Translations under genes and position numbers: made by a program
Notes under the pieces: model-generated
Seen by the model: the letters and a program-made list of their open reading frames with translations, nothing else
The model's database searches: none
Told to the model about the DNA's origin: nothing
Shown: positions 63,585-64,000 of the stretch, piece after piece
Layout of the letters: the number at the start of each line of letters is the position of its first letter
Numbering within the stretch: position 1 is the stretch's first letter
DNA from: Diaporthe sp. PMI_573
Lineage: Eukaryota > Ascomycota > Sordariomycetes > Diaporthales > Diaporthaceae
Assembly (NCBI GenBank): GCA_021399435.1
Contig: JAJTUP010000035.1
Coordinates: 558,001-622,000 of the forward strand
Direction of reading: 5' to 3'
Length of the DNA: 64,000 bases

Positions 63585-63930
63585 CTAATCCCGGCGTGAA
63601 ATCAATCCCCACTGTATATCCTCCTCTGCAATTAGCCCAATAAGCATACCGTCCTTTCTCGGTATCAAGTTGCCGTTCTCTACCAAGCATTTCACAATTT
63701 GCTGGGCGGAAATATCTTTATGGTCCTTCACAACAGACTTGGTAAACTTCCCCTTCTCCTGCTTTCCATTCGTCTCAGAATCGCCCAAAATACAATGGAT
63801 GTTCGGGCAAGTAATTCTGGACTTGTAATCCCAAAATGTACATTTTTTGTCTTTGTCTTCATGGCGTTCGTGAGGTGGAACTCCTTTTTTAGGCCTTTCA
63901 ACGCGGCTGGCGGAGGGCCTGCCTCCGCCT
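63585..63930 (-). CDS. Open frame, hypothetical protein, partial
   Basis: The minus-strand frame is open from about 63930 to the stop at 63585: ERPKKGVPPHERHEDKDKKC, TFWDYKSRITCPNIHCILGD, KSVVKDHKDISAQQIVKCLVENGNLIPRKDG, EEDIQWGLISRRD. A CxxC-like spacing (C...C...C) is present but no family recognised. No ATG in frame in the front part, so an upstream exon or a truncated 5' end is implied. Confidence 0.4.
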
Positions 63931-64000
63931 CATCTCCTGGAGCTCAGCGCCGCCCATGTGACGCACTGGGGCGGGGCGTGGTGATGTGGTGCCGGATTCG

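Noticed and set aside
1..64000. Starship giant element
   Set aside because: Cargo-like genes (NLR, DUF3716-like) are present, but no DUF3435 tyrosine-recombinase captain was found in the window.
1..64000. tRNA, rRNA, CRISPR
   Set aside because: No convincing A/B-box pairs or cloverleaf, no rRNA signature, and no regular repeat-spacer array; a CRISPR is not expected in this genome type.

Overview
The window is nuclear DNA of a filamentous ascomycete (Pezizomycotina). The evidence is the short spliceosomal introns (about 35-95 bp, GTANGT donor, CTNAC-like branch, AG acceptor), a Zn2Cys6 regulator, a HET-NACHT-ankyrin NLR, an adenosine-deaminase-like ADGF, a BCS1-type AAA ATPase and a typical fungal transposon set. 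I cannot name the species. Real genes are sparse and lie between layers of transposon debris, so this looks like an accessory or transposon-rich compartment.

Layout. 1-3 kb: gene-poor, with a decayed Tc1/mariner copy. 3.6-4.5 kb: three-exon gene of unknown function. 4.8-8.0 kb: frameshifted hAT element with G-rich ends. 8.4-12.4 kb: repeat arm with a tandem array, DUF3716-like gene, Helitron helicase tail, 217-bp tandem repeats. 13.0-14.7 kb: ADGF-like deaminase. 15.6-17.5 kb: wreck of an AAA ATPase and a 2OG oxygenase. 18.2-23.1 kb: a two-exon gene followed by two nested elements, each with a perfect 8-bp target duplication. 23.2-30 kb: gypsy and LINE pieces plus a small gene sitting directly on an element end. 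30.7-43.4 kb: host-like genes (acidic protein, kinase tail, 94-aa protein, BCS1-like ATPase, truncated E3-like protein, AflR-like regulator). 43.9-53.3 kb: TPR and vWA fragments, an intact PD-(D/E)XK nuclease-like protein, an intact unknown protein, and a gene killed by C-to-T type stops. 53.7-56.9 kb: the NLR. 57.2-59.2 kb: chimeric hAT-TPR ORF and another repeat arm. 59.2-61.5 kb: a pristine pogo-like transposon with 172-bp identical inverted repeats. 61.7-63.9 kb: minimal RNase III gene, BTB fragment, hAT tail and an open ORF.

Main signals. (1) A dispersed family of element ends carries a short core twice in direct orientation. The core differs between copies, but both cores within a copy, and both ends of the one complete element, change together. 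That element has 8-bp target duplications. (2) The hAT-type transposase copies each have their own simple subterminal repeat (CCCACC, CCAATCC, GATATC, ATCCACT); in two of them it is seen at both ends. Both patterns fit transposase-site co-divergence. (3) The pogo-like element looks young and possibly active amid decayed relatives.

Limits: everything was read by eye. Exon joins were tested for phase and splice signals only. Family names rest on remembered motifs, not searches.
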